Part shown: piece after piece, positions 36,200 to 47,565 of the stretch
Position numbering within the stretch: the first letter of the stretch is position 1
How the letters are laid out: each line of letters begins with the position of its first letter
Assembly (NCBI RefSeq): GCF_964656455.1
Contig: NC_135714.1
Span: 128,458,131-128,522,130 of the forward strand
Length of the DNA: 64,000 nucleotides
Direction: 5' to 3'
From: Halichoerus grypus
Taxonomy: Eukaryota; Chordata; Mammalia; Carnivora; Phocidae
Translations under genes and position numbers: made by a program
Notes under the pieces: model-generated
Told to the model about the DNA's origin: nothing
Seen by the model: the letters and a program-made list of their open reading frames with translations, nothing else
The model's database searches: none

Positions 36200-37860
36200 G
36201 AACGCTTAACTTCCAATTTTCGTAATAGTGCCTCTCTCTTCCCCTCTTTTCTAACAGTGCCTTTATTCTTCGTGAGCTGTAATTCTTTCACCTGAGCTCT
36301 TGAGCCTGTCTCACTCATAACTTGCATTGTTACTTTTCCTCTCTGTCCCTCTTTCATGGTTTCTCACCTTTGCCTTAATCCATTCCCTTTCACTATTACA
36401 CAAGAAAACTGTAATAACAGATCTAATGTTCTCATTTCATCTCCAACCATTCAGTTCTTACAATCAACCTTTTTTGTTTGCTTTTAAAATGAACCCCTAG
36501 AAAGTAGCCAACAAGTTCCCAAATGTCCAAGCTAGAGGCATGGCGTGTACTCATTCTTAAGTCTCCCGTACCTCTCTGTAACATTTAGTACAGGCAACCA
36601 ACACCTTTCTCTCTCTCTTTCCCCTTGCATCTCAAGACATTTGCTATATACCTCAGTTTTCCTTCTCCTCAGTCTAAAAACTCTAGGATCACTCATTCTC
36701 TTTTCTCCTTTACTAACTTTCCCTTTGTCTTCTTGTCATTGACAAGAACATTCACCAGACCTTGTCTCACTGCTTTCTGTATTATCTGGCTTGGTAATCT
36801 CAACTCATTCTTGGTGATTTCTAATCTATGCAGATGAAATCCAATGTCCTATCTCCAAATTCCAAATACCTTCTTTGACCTATACTTCTAAAAATTCTTT
36901 TTGATATCTTAACTTGGATGTCTATCTGCACAGTAAAATCATCTTCTTTCCCAAGACCATTTTTTCTGACTTCCTTTCTGTTAATGGCACCACCATTTCC
37001 CCAGTGATTCAGACCAGAAGCCTGGAAACCTTTTCTGATACTTCTTTTCTCATTTACCCCCTACATTCAGTCAGCCCGATGTCAAATGGTTTGTACCTTA
37101 TAAATCTTATGTCATTTAATCTATAAATTCCCACTATCGCCCCTCTAATGCAAGCTCCCGTTATTTTTTTATATATAATTCCTAACTGTGCTCTCTGCCT
37201 AGTTTCTCTCCACTCCAGTTTATCCTTTATTCTGCCTCCAAGTTAACTTCCCATATAATTCTAGTATCACTTATTTGCTGAAAAACTTTCAGAAGTTGCC
37301 CTGTGAATTGACTGCTAACTCCTCAAACTGACAGAAAATCTTCCACAATGTGTCTCCACACTACCTTTTTAGCTTTCTTTCTCATTATATCTTTATGAAA
37401 ATATACTTTATGTGTGCACATACATACACACATGTATAAACTATACCATTAATTGTTCTCTAGCTATATCTTACATTTTCCCACCTTTGTATGTTTCTTT
37501 ATGCCTTCAGTTTTACATGGCATGACTCCTAATCTTTCAACTACCACCCCTACTAAAGTAATATCTGTCCTTACATGAACATGAAATCCTTCCTGATTTT
37601 TTCCTTACTCCCAACAACTGGATGAATATAATTTCCCTCTCTGACCTTTTAATCCCCATAGTACTTTGTATTTCTTTTATTGAATCTATACTCCTTGCTC
37701 TAGAATCATGTAAATGTTTATATTCATACTTAAAATAACTTCTCTGAGAGCAAGCAACATGCCTTATTCTCTCTGTACCTCCTTTGCACCTCAAATATAA
37801 ACTGTGCCAGTTTGTTGAACTGAATCTCAAATGTCACACAAACACATTCCCTGTTTTCTT
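36200..37860 (+). mobile_element. Long L2 LINE relic
   Basis: Plus-oriented, in L2 order: 'TCAACTCATTCTTGGTGATT', 'TTAATGGCACCACCATTTCC' with 'AGACCAGAAGCCTGGAAACC' (the L2 ORF2 C-terminal region), then 'CTGAAAAACTTTCAGAAGTT' and a 3' region with 'TCTGTACCTCCTTTGCACC'. About 1.6 kb, strongly diverged, possibly more than one copy. The several 65-97 aa ORFs inside are not supported as genes. Confidence 0.6.
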
Positions 37861-37914
37861 TATTCTAGTTATCACAAATGAAAAGTAATGACACATTTCT
37901 GTTCTTTACTCTCT

Positions 37915-38125
37915 TTTTTAAAATTTATTTTTGTTTGGATTCAATTAGCCAACATATGGTACATCCTTAGTTTTTGGTGTACTTTTCAATTCATTAGTTC
38001 GTATTCATTAGTTACATGTAACACCCAGTGCTCATCACATCACGTGCCCTCCTTAATGCCCATCACTAAATTACCCCACCCCCCACCCACTTCCCTTTCC
38101 ACAACCCTCAGTTCTTTACTCTCTT
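37915..38125 (-). mobile_element. Carnivore L1 3' tail, older subfamily
   Basis: Related to the young L1 tails but diverged: 'CAATTAGCCAACATATGGTA', 'TAACACCCAGTGCTCATCAC', 'CCCTCCTTAATGCCCATCAC'. Minus orientation. 'GTTCTTTACTCTCTTT' occurs at both ends (37899 and 38111), consistent with a duplication. Confidence 0.85.
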
Positions 38126-38199
38126 TCAAAGAGAACAGCTTCAATGGGTGACGTTCAGTAATACTTCTTGATTGCAGACCTTGTATAGAGCCATTTATT

Positions 38200-38402
38200 C
38201 TTTTTTTTTCCAAAGATTTTATTTATTTATTTGAGAGAGAGAGAATAAGAGAGAGAGGAGCACATGAGAGGGGGGAGGGTCAGAGGGAGAAGCAGACTCC
38301 CTACCGAGCAGAGAGCCCGATGCGGGACTCGATCCTAGGACTCCAGGATCATGACCTGAGCCGAAGGCAGTCGCTTAACCAACTGAGCCACCCAGGTGCC
38401 CC
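38200..38402 (-). mobile_element. CanSINE
   Basis: Full-length, minus orientation, with GA tract and head 'AACTGAGCCACCCAGGTGCC'. The duplication TAGAGCCATTTA (38185-38196 and 38403-38414) is perfect over 12 bases. Sense to LRBA. Confidence 0.95.
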
Positions 38403-38857
38403 TAGAGCCATTTACTCTTTAGATTTTCACATGTGGGTCATAATATAAGTATTCCTTTACTTAATATTTTACCCAGTTTTCTTTTTTCAATGTTACATTT
38501 TTGTTTCATCATATAATACACTTCTGATTAAGTTATTAACAGGTTAAGATTTTATATGGTTTTTATTTCTACTATCCCATAATGAATCCATTCTTACTAT
38601 ATTAAATAGTTAGACATTTTCATTTTAGATTTTTGGAAGAAAGTGTGTATACCCATTTTTAATTTTCTCAAGTAGCCAGCAGTTCGTATATAAAACTGTA
38701 AACTCTACTATCAAAATTACTCTTGATAAGGTACTCATGTAGTAATAATGAAAATAAAAGTAAGCTATTTATACTAGTACTCAAAATAATCTAATAATAT
38801 CACAATTAATAATTTATCATTTGAAAAAAAATTATTTACCATTTGAAATAAAATTAC

Positions 38858-38973
38858 CTGCTATTGTGTTGAGAAACATCAAATACTCAAAATTTGAAAT
38901 CTCTCTATGCTGCCATCGCTGGGTCATATTAGAAGCTTTAAAAAGTTGACGTGGACTAGCTAATGAGATACGC
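38858..38973 (-). CDS. LRBA: LRBA exon, PH-BEACH linker and BEACH start
   Basis: Internal exon of 116 nt. It enters with one base completing the split Arg codon (AG|G) and leaves with one base of the split Gly codon. The acceptor is CTGTTTTTTGCAG above 38973; the donor GTAATT lies below 38858. It encodes [20 protein letters not shown], then [18 protein letters not shown]. The '[22 protein letters not shown]' run, split over this exon and the next, is the conserved entry to BEACH domains. The preceding region (SPRQLF) is the linker from the PH-like domain. No ORF of 60 aa or more covers it because stops lie close on both sides. Confidence 0.97.
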
Positions 38974-39619
38974 CTGCAAAAAACAGAATTTGATGCAGAA
39001 TCATTTTAATTACAACACGATAATAAATTATGAATATCTGTGCCTATTCTGTATATTTGACATACAAAATGATATCTGTATATTCTGAAAAGTTCTACTC
39101 ATGTTTTACTAATGAATACACGAAATGTTTCAATGCACAATTAATGGTTAAATGATTTGGACTAGCCACAGGTCCATGATACATGATCTATTCATTAGAT
39201 TATATTCATTACAATGCCATTATAATATCTAGGTTCCATAAATGTTGATTAATAATAGTATGATTAATAACTTACTGATTTACTGATATAAAAGGAATTA
39301 TAGTAACTGAGAAAGACATATAAAATTTTATTCACATCTTTTTTGTGTGTGTGGGTTTTTTTGTGTGTATTCACATCTTTATCAATTTTAATAATTCTCT
39401 TAAAGACAACACGTTTGTACATTTTAAATTTAAATATTATGTTTATATACCTTTTATAACAGGGGAAAGAAGGATTCTAAACTCTTTACGTGTCTATTCA
39501 TGGAGTGGGACAAAGGTAAGAGAAACTATTATTTTTTTACACAGCTTAATAATAGATGACCAAGTTTTCTGTTTTTTTAATGCAATGTAAATAACAAAAG
39601 ATGTAACTGACTACTACTA

Positions 39620-39811
39620 AATAACAGTGGAAAATAGGTGGCAGGATTAATACATTCAGAGAAGTATGCTGTCACAGTTCTTCCTACCAACAAGGACACT
39701 AAATAACACTAAATACCACCAAGGACACTAAATAACAGTGGAAAATAGGTGGCAGGATTAATACTCAGAGAAGTATGCTGTCACAGTTCTTCCTACCACC
39801 AAGGACAAGGT
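39620..39811. repeat. Local tandem duplication, about 111-bp offset
   Basis: The block 'AATAACAGTGGAAAATAGG' to 'CTTCCTACCAACAAGGACA' at 39620-39697 recurs at 39731-39807 with very few changes (a CAT missing in the second copy, one A/C change). Short 'AAGGACACTAAATAACA' repeats fill the gap between them. The high identity suggests a fairly recent duplication, outside any known repeat. Confidence 0.93.
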
Positions 39812-39814
39812 AAC

Positions 39815-41830
39815 TATATTTTTTAAGTTTTATTTTCAAAGGTATAATTTACATACTATAAAATTTACCCATCTAAGTGTACTATTTAATTATTTATTAA
39901 TATATTTCTAGAGTTGTGTGATTAGCACCACAATGTACTTCAGAACAATTCACCACCACAAAAACTTGCCTTGTGCCTATTTACAGTTAATCCCCATTCC
40001 TATCCTCAGCTCCAGGCAACTATCAATTTGCCTTCTGTCTCTATAAACTTGCATTTTCTGGACATTTCAGATAAATGGAATCATACATCATGAAGGCTTC
40101 TGCATCAGGCTTCTTCACTAACCATAATGTTTTTGAGATTCATCAATGTGGCAGCATGTTATTAGTAATTCATTTTTTTGATTGCTGAATAGTATTCCAG
40201 TGTATGAATATAGAATATATCACATTTTTAAAACCCATTCACCAGGAGTGCCTGGATGGCTCAGTGGGTTAAGCCTCTGACTCTTGCTTTCGGCTCAGGT
40301 CATGGTCTCAGGGTCATGAGACTGGGTCTTGTGTTGTGCTCTGCGCTCAGTGGGGAGTCTGCTTGGGATTCTGTCTCTCCAGACAGACTGGTGAAAAATC
40401 CATTCACCAGTTGATAGATATTTAAATTGTTTCTGGTTTTGGATTATTATTATTATTCCAGTTTGTATTACTATGAATATTCACAAACATGTCTTTGTAT
40501 GAACATATGTTTTCATTTCTTTTGGGCAGAATCCTAAGGGTGGAATTGCTGGGTTGTAGGTTGCATTTACATTTAACTTCTTGAGAAACTGCCAAATTGT
40601 CTTCCATTCTAACAAGCAATATATGAGGTTCCAATTTTCCACATCTCTGCCAATACTTGCCCCTATAATGTATTTTTTACTATAAACATTCCAGTGAGTG
40701 TAAAATGGTATCTTATTATAGTTTTAATATACATTGTTCAGTAACTTTTCATGGCTTATTAACCATTTGTGTATCTTCTTTGGTAAAATGACTATTCAAA
40801 TCCTTTCTTCCTTCATTAATTGAGGTTTTTGTCTTATTATTGAGTTGTAAGAATTGTGCATACATTCTGAATACAAGACCTTTATCAGATATATTATGTA
40901 CAAATATTTTTCTCAGTCTAGGACTTCTCTTTTCATATACTTAGTGGTGTCCTTTAAAGCATGAAAGTTTTAAATTTTTATTAAATCTAATTTCTCAATT
41001 TTTTTCTTTTATGGATTACGCTTTTGGTGTCACATCTCAGAACTCTGCCTACTCCAGGGTCATGAAGCTTTTTCTCCCACAGTTTGAAAAATTTTTTAGT
41101 TTTAGCTTTTAAATATAGGCCTATGACACATTTTGAGCTAATTTTTTATAAATACTGTGTGGTAAGTGCTGAAGTTCATTTTCTTGCATGTGACTATCCA
41201 AATGTCTCAGCACTATTTGTTCAAGGATTATCTTTTCCTCATTGAATTGTGTTAGCACATTTGTTGAAAAAAAATGGATTTTATTTCTGTATTCTCAATT
41301 TTGTTCCATTGATTTATATGCCCATCCTTTTATAAATATCAGACCATCTTAATTACTGAGGCTTTATAGTTAGCTTTGAAATCAGGTAGTTGGAGTCCTC
41401 TAACTTTATTCTTTTTCAACATTGTTTCGGCAATTCCAGATCCACTGCATTTCAGCTTCTCAATATCTCCAGGGAAGTCTGCTAGATTTTGATAGGGATT
41501 GCATTGACTTTATAGATCTGGGGAGAACTGACATCTTAATCATACTGAACCTTCTGATCCATGAGTATGGAATGCCTCCATTTATTTGACGTCTATCTTT
41601 AATTTCTATTAGGCATATTTGATAGCTTTCAATATACAAATCTTACACTTCTTCTGTCATCTAGGAATGAAGACTTTTTTTCCCCCTTTCTAATCTGGAT
41701 GCCTTTAATTTCTCCCTCCTTCTCTTCCTTTCTTACTGCACAGGCTGAAATCTCTAATATACTGTTGATAGAAATGATGAGAATGGGGGACATTTTAGCC
41801 TTCCTGATCTTAGGGGAAAGCATTCAGTCT
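39815..41830 (-). mobile_element. Old L1 (L1M-type), ORF2 C-terminal part and 3' UTR
   Basis: Read in reverse: 3' UTR ('TATAATTTACATACTATAAA', 'CCTTCTGTCTCTATAAACTT', 'TCTGGACATTTCAGATAAAT'), then ORF2 from its end inward ('GGTGGAATTGCTGGGTTGTA', 'TTGAGTTGTAAGAATTGTGC', 'TTTTGATAGGGATTGCATTG'). No intact frame. Interrupted by a CanSINE at 40246 and bounded by L2 at about 41835. The block at 43430-44045 looks like a further-upstream part of the same L1. Confidence 0.88.
40246..40399 (+). mobile_element. CanSINE lacking its A-tail
   Basis: Head 'GAGTGCCTGGATGGCTCAGT' and body 'AGGTCATGGTCTCAGGGTCA' are clear, but after 'GATTCTGTCTCTCCAGACAG' there is no CT-rich stretch or AAATAAATAAA tail, only 'ACTGGTGAAAAAT'. 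The duplication CCATTCACCAG is intact (40235-40245 and 40400-40410). The tail was probably lost by deletion after insertion. Confidence 0.9.
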
Positions 41831-41834
41831 TTCA

Positions 41835-42845
41835 ACATTAAGTGTTTCCCAATTACTATACCTTTCTTTTGAGCTCTAACTTCCTATTCAACATTTCAGT
41901 CTGGACATCACTCAGGGGTTTCAATTTCAATAGATCTAAAACTAAACTCATATTCTGTCCACCCACCTCGTCTCCACAACCCCGACCTCAACCTTGGGAG
42001 GACAGATACACACTATTCCTTCTCCAGTGTTCCCAATCTCAGTAAATGCTATTCAGCAGCTTAAACTAAAACTTGGCAAGACACACTAGACACCTCCTTC
42101 CCTTATCATCCTCCATTACCTAACTAATCTCCAAATCACACAAGTTGTATGTCCTCAAAATTTCTAAACAAGGATGTCTCTTTTTAACTGCACTATCAGC
42201 ACCACATATCATCTGGATTTCCACAATAAACTGCTGTCTCTGAACTGACACCCTCTTCCCAGAATCACTAAGTTCCAATGATATTTGCCTTCCAACATTT
42301 CTTTTTCTTTCTTTCTTTTTTTTTTTATTTATTTGACAGAGAGAGAGATAGCGAGAGCAGGAACACAAGCAGGGGGAGTGGGAGAGGGAGAAGCAGGCTT
42401 CCCGCCGAGCAGGGAGCCCGATGTGGGACTCGATCCCGGGAGCCCGGGATCATGACCTGAGCCGAAGGCAGACGCTTAACGACTGAGCCACCCAGGCGCC
42501 CTCCAACATTTCTTAAAATACTGAAACCTCACCTTATTTCAGAACCTTTGCATATGATATTTCTGCTTTCAAAGGTAAGCTGATTCTATTCTTTCAAATA
42601 AAACTTAAAAGTCATATAGGAAGACATTTCTGACCACATAATTCAAAGCATCTTATCTCTACTCCACTAATCACTACTATAACACCCTTATTTATATCCC
42701 TCCCATCACTTACAGGGTTATTTATCTTGTTTGCATAATTGTTAAAACATGCATGGGTAAGATGGTATCTATCTTGTACACTGCTGGATAACAGACACAC
42801 TGTTAGTGTTTGAGATCTACTTAAATTGCTGATTTAATGAATTAA
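41835..42845 (+). mobile_element. L2 LINE relic, split by a SINE
   Basis: 'CAGTCTGGACATCACTCAGG', 'CTAAAACTAAACTCATATTC' and 'TTCCCAATCTCAGTAAATGC' follow L2 ORF2. After the SINE come 'AGAACCTTTGCATATGATAT' and a 3' end with 'TAACAGACACACTGTTAGTG'. Plus orientation. It lies between two blocks of the old L1. Confidence 0.7.
42304..42501 (-). mobile_element. CanSINE nested in L2
   Basis: Full-length, minus orientation; head 'GACTGAGCCACCCAGGCGCC' is close to the consensus. The duplication TCCAACATTTCTT is perfect (42291-42303 and 42502-42514). Sense to LRBA. The overlapping ORFs are repeat frames. Confidence 0.96.
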
Positions 42846-43129
42846 CCTACACCTAGCTTTCATTAACTGAGGGAAATCATTACAAAGATTTCCCAAGTAT
42901 GATAACACTAATGAATAAAACTTAAAAAATAGAGATAATTAGTAGAAAAAAAGACTTTTTTTATTAAGATAAAGAAATTTACTACACCATCCTGAGCTGC
43001 TTCATCCTGAACCTGAAATTCCTCATTAAATTATAAAACTATCTAATCAAAATCCTCACTGGCATTATAAAGCAACCGCTGCTTATAATCTAGAAGGGCC
43101 ACTTTAGGTGCTCCTTTTACATAAGAGTT

Positions 43130-43410
43130 GTACCCTCTGGTAGTTTTAAAACACATCCATAAATTCTTTGATACTTTCTCTTCAAGAAGTGGAACTTCTC
43201 CCCTCCCTTGGAGCCTGGGTATTTAATGACTACATTATAACGAATATAATGCAGCAGAATTGATGACCTACTCTACCTATCAAGGGTAGGTCATAAAAAG
43301 ACATTGGGGCTTCTGCCTCATTCCCTTTTGAATCACTTACTGTGGGAAAGTCAGCTCCCATGTCATGCAGACATTCAAGCAGCCTATGAAAAGCAGACTT
43401 GATAGGACAC
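43130..43410 (+). mobile_element. Old LTR-like relic (MLT1-like)
   Basis: 'TAAATTCTTTGATACTTTCT', 'GAAGTGGAACTTCTCCCC', 'AGGTCATAAAAAGACATTGG', 'CTTCTGCCTCATTCCC' and 'AGCTCCCATGTCATGCAGAC' follow a common mammalian repeat that I place, from memory and with caution, among MaLR-type LTRs. Non-coding; the 60-aa minus-strand ORF is a repeat frame. Confidence 0.45.
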
Positions 43411-43429
43411 ATTTATTTCTTCTTTTCTA

Positions 43430-44045
43430 ATCAAGATGATCAGTAGTTTTCCTTTTCCCTTTTCCTTTTGTTTTCTGGTAATGCTTTTCTGTGGATTTGG
43501 AATTCAGGTAATGCTGGCCTCATAGAATAACTTTAAAATTTTATCCTTCTTTTCTGTTTTCTGTAATAGTTTGCCCAGAAATGGTATTATTTCTTCATTA
43601 AATATTTGATAGAATTTGCCAATGAAACCATTTGAGCTAGGAATTTTCTCTGTCAGAAGACCTTTAACTACAAATTCAATTTCCCCTGTAGAGGTATTAA
43701 GGTTACCTATTGCATAGAAATCTGTCCATTTCATCTAACTTGTCTAAGTAGCACAAATTTGTTCATAATATATCCTTATTTTCCTTTTAATATCTGTAGG
43801 ATCTGTTGTGATGTCCCCTCTTTCATTCTTGATATTGGCAACTTGTGTCTTCTTTTTCTTCATAAGTCTTGTATATATATTTATTACATTTGTTAATCTT
43901 TTCATATAAACAACTTTTCATTGCACTGATTTTTCTTTATTGTTTTTGCTTACATTTTTATTAATGTTCTGCCTTTATGTTTATTATTTTCTTCTTTCAT
44001 CCTACTTCGGTTTACATTTGCTCCTCTTTTTCTAGTTTTTTTCAG
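43430..44045 (-). mobile_element. Old L1 (L1M-type) ORF2 fragment, RT region
   Basis: Reverse complement of ORF2: 'GAATTTGCCAATGAAACCAT', 'AATATTTGATAGAATTTG', 'GATATTGGCAACTTGTGTCT'. Frames are broken: a 76-aa ORF at 43504-43734 keeps an ORF2-like stretch around SNGFIGKFYQIFNEEIIPF. Likely the same element as 39815-41830. Confidence 0.85.
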
Positions 44046-44201
44046 ATAGAAGTTCAGTTGACTCAAAATAATGCATTAATAATCATCATTTAATATGAAA
44101 CATAAAAGAGAAGTAAGTGTAAAATAAGAAAATTAAGAAAAAAGTAAGAAAAAAGTATTAATAAAGATTATTTTCCAAATCTTTCTCATATAAAACAGTA
44201 C

Positions 44202-44304
44202 CTGGTTTGAGGCAACCCAAAGCTGGTTCCAATACCAACACGAGGTAGATAGTTAACTACTTTCTTTACTGTTGCAGGGTCTGGGAAGTTGAACATTACA
44301 GCAA
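44202..44304 (-). CDS. LRBA: LRBA exon, end of PH-like domain
   Basis: Internal exon of 103 nt. It enters with two bases completing the split Val codon (G|TT) and leaves with two bases of an Arg codon. The acceptor is TTATTTTTCATAG above 44304; the donor GTACTG lies below 44202. It encodes AVMFNFPDPATVKKVVNYLP then RVGIGTSFGLPQT. 'FNF.D..TVKKVV..LPRVG.GT..GLPQ' is the C-terminal helix of the PH-like domain and the linker common to LRBA and NBEA. No long ORF covers it. It lies 2,082 bp from its upstream neighbour. Confidence 0.96.
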
Positions 44305-46386
44305 CTATGAAAAATAATTTTTAAAAGTTAGAACACAATATAACTTCCTTCTTGGAAAACTGACTTCTTGGTCTAATAAAATATTTACTCTTAATTCAGG
44401 TATACAATTCCTGCCATTTTACTTTTATTATAGTGCATACCAAGTTTTAGTATTAATATGCTAGAGGTAATATTCATTTTACTTATAAATACCTTAGCCA
44501 TAGACAGTTCCTTCTCTAAATGCTGTCAGAAGTTCTAAAAACTGTTGTTGCATTAATATGACGTGAAGCTGAGATTAGCTACATACATATGTATGTTAAA
44601 CATACGTATCTGTGAGTATGTTTATATAGTTAACAATCTAACACACACCAAAAATACTACAGATTTAAGTACTAAATTGTCACGTTTATTTCCAATGATA
44701 AACAGTTTAAAAGTTATCCTCCTTACAATTTTTATATGTTCATAATTTATATGTTCACATAATCCAGAACAATGTGTGACCTAAAGGAAAACTTTTCCTC
44801 TATAGTTAATAATCAAATTTAAATGTTTTCTAATCATCTCTATTTCAATAATACATTTTGAGAATATCAAGAAACACACATCAATATACATAAACATATT
44901 GAGTACATAAATGTTAATTTATTACAGTCATCTATAAATTTTTAATCTTAATATGAAAATAAGAAAGTCAAAATCATGAGAGATAAATTAGAAGATATAA
45001 ATTTGGACAGTCTTAAAATTTTAATTATATTATAATTTCAGTATCATAACCTCTAAGTACTCATCTAGAAAATGATCCTTCTTTGCTACGCAGCTTAAAA
45101 AAAAATTCTTCAGTCCAAAAAAAATTTATCAATTTGCTATAGCTTTAAATACTGACATTACCAACATGTTTCAGGTAAATAAGTATATGATCATTCACTA
45201 AGGACCCAAAACATATTTGGAACTGTCATATATATATATCCAACATACCTTTTTAATAAGCCATCCCTATACATCCATTATTATATTGAATATAGGGGAA
45301 AAAACAACAACAGAAAAACTATCATAAGTTATGGCAGATAATGAAGGCCATGAAGGAAAGGCAAAAGAAAAACACATACAAAAGCAAGGACACACAAGAA
45401 ATTTTAAAAGAGGAAAATATGAATGAGGATGAGCAAGTAATAAATATTGTAAGATTGTAACAAAACCCCTTTGGGACAGCAACAATGCAGGTTGAAATAA
45501 AGTGTGAAACATTCACTTGATTATTTGCCTGGAAGAATAATGTTTACATTGGGAAAAAGAGGTATGTATAGGGGAGAAGACCAAATAGGAAAGGAAAAAA
45601 CATCTCTACCTAAAGAAATCTGTATTCTCTAAAGACACATGATTCTATAAAGAGAAAATAATGTGTGTATGGAATATACATTCGTGTAGATTTTTTTAAA
45701 CGACAACTTGTAGATTATAGAAAGAGAAAATCAAACTTCCAATCTACTTATATAGAAGGAGTATGTACAATAAGTCACTAGGTTTTATATATTCTCCTTT
45801 TATGGCTCCACTCATACCCACCAATGCTTTTACTTCAAGTTCACCTTGTCTCTCCTTCTTGTCTTAATTAATTTCACCAAGTTCCATTTTAAACCCACAA
45901 ATTGAATTTTAGTTCTTTCAAGAATGATGTAATACAAAGCAACCAGGACACTTGAGTACCATTTTCTGATGGTCCCTTTATAAATGGCAATAGATTAGAC
46001 AAAAGATTGAATAAATGTATGAATCATTTGATTACCCTCTCCCCTCTCCAAATGCATCCACCTTCCAGAAGGAGTTTAGGCATCAGAGCAATATTGAGAA
46101 CATCAAAATTCCATAACTGATTAAACGGTTAGTTATTCCCCATATTTAGAAAACCGTGCACTAATCTGTGATATGGCCAGAAAACTAAAACTACTACAAA
46201 TAATTCTAAGAATGACCAATTGGGGAAAAAACCATGAAGATGCATGTGGTTCAAAAAATGAGGCCAGTATGGCAGAGAGTAGACTACAAATTACTATCTA
46301 AATGGAAATAATACGGTATATTCAAAAATGAAATCTGAAAGAGGTGGAGGTTAGCTTTATAACAATATACTTCTGAAACATATTAC
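44305..46386 (-). other. LRBA: LRBA intron, 2,082 bp
   Basis: AT-rich intron with no repeat I recognise. A minus-strand frame of 81 aa at 45267-45512 has no recognisable product. The lack of young repeats contrasts with the neighbouring introns. Confidence 0.9.
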
Positions 46387-46504
46387 CTCTGTTTGCCATA
46401 AAGATCTCCAAGGCTGTATTTTGCAAAAGATAACGACGAGAAAAGATTGATCGTATCTCTGTGAACAGCCATTTTCCATGCAGCCCTTCTGTATATGCCA
46501 GGAT
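46387..46504 (-). CDS. LRBA: LRBA exon, PH-like domain
   Basis: Internal exon of 118 nt, entering in phase 0 and leaving with one base of the split Val codon. The acceptor is CTTATTTTTTTCCTCATTAG above 46504; the donor GTAATA lies below 46387. It encodes [20 protein letters not shown], then [19 protein letters not shown]. 'KW....I..I..RRYLL..TALEIFM.NR' is the late PH-like segment that packs against BEACH. It is the most upstream exon in the window; the exon before it (ending near NFKKIDPK, from memory) was not found in the following 17.5 kb. Confidence 0.97.
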
Positions 46505-46919
46505 CTAATGAGGAAAAAAATAAGCACAAGTAAGTAACAACAGTTTAATTTTTTCTTGTTGTTTTTCCCCCTGAATAAAACAGAAAAGGCCCTATTAAAA
46601 ATAATTTCTAAAAATTGAAAAAACTGTTACTGAAATAATTTGGAGGGAGACTAAGAAAATAGATTGCAACTTATGGAAAGGAAGCTCAATGAAAAAGCAG
46701 AGCAAAATTATAAAACATCTACTTATAAATATATTTTGGGCTTTTAAAAGCAGTGATGTAATCTATTGCTTTTCAGGAAATACAAACTGCATTATTTAGT
46801 GAAAGTAAAATTTTAGATAAAAAGAAGAAAGACCTCAAAAGAATGCCTTGCATGCTTATAGATCACATATACAATTCAGTTTCATATAATACAATTTTAA
46901 TACATTCAGAAATATTTTT

Positions 46920-47320
46920 TTATGTTATACGAGGTTTTCAGGTTGGTTTTTGTTTTGTTTTGTTTTGTTTAGTATAGTTGAAACACAATGTTACATTAGT
47001 TTCAGGTGTATAACTTAGAGATTTGATGAGTTTATATTATGCTATGTTCACCATAAGTGTAGCTACCATCGGTCCTGTTATATTGCTATTACAGTATTAC
47101 TGTCTGTATTCCTCATGCTGTGCCTTTTATTCCTGTGACTTATTCATTCCATAACTGGAAGCCTGTATCTCCCACTCCCCCTTCACCCATTTTACCCAGC
47201 CCCCCCCCCACTCCCCCGGCAACCATCAGTTTATTCTCTGTATTTATAGGTCTGACTCTGCTTTTTGCTTGTTTATTCATTTGTTTGTTTTTTGTTTTCT
47301 TTTTTTAGATTCTACTTCAG
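46920..47320 (-). mobile_element. Old L1 3' UTR fragment
   Basis: Same order as 27390-27790: 'TAGTTGAAACACAATGTTAC', 'ATTAGTTTCAGGTGTATAAC', 'TCATGCTGTGCCTTTTATTC', 'AACCATCAGTTTATTCTCTG'. A GTTTT repeat of about five units lies at 46951-46970. Confidence 0.8.
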
Positions 47321-47424
47321 AAGTACCTTTTATATATTTTAAAATATATATTTAGAGTAAATCCTAAGATTTCTCATTGCAAGGAGAAATTTTTCCCCCT
47401 TTTTTCTTCTTTTTTAAAAAAATT

Positions 47425-47565
47425 GTTATCTATATGAGAAGATGAATGGACGTACTGTGGTAACTGTTTCACAATATATGTAAACGAAACCATCATGCTG
47501 TATTCCTTAAGCTTATACAGTGTTGTATGTCAATTATTTTTTAATAAAACAAAAAAATTATATAT
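47425..47565 (+). mobile_element. Old L1 3' end fragment
   Basis: 'GTGGTAACTGTTTCACAATA', 'TTAAGCTTATACAGTGTTGT' and 'ATGTCAATTATTTTTTAATA' match an L1M terminus. It faces the minus-strand fragment just before it, so the two are in opposite orientation. Confidence 0.7.

Larger units (their letters stand above)
38974..44201 (-). other. LRBA: LRBA intron, 5,228 bp
   Basis: Almost filled by repeats: a tandem duplication, two blocks of an old antisense-read L1, an L2 relic, a SINE and an LTR-like relic, listed separately. 39000-39600 is AT-rich with nothing recognised. Confidence 0.9.

Noticed and set aside
37537..37830. A 97-aa minus-strand ORF
   Set aside because: Lies inside the long L2 relic, with no recognisable domain.
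45267..45512. An 81-aa minus-strand ORF in the 2.1-kb intron, hydrophobic
   Set aside because: Hydrophobic content follows from a pyrimidine-rich strand; no exon borders fit the LRBA phases, and the flanking exons already join in frame.
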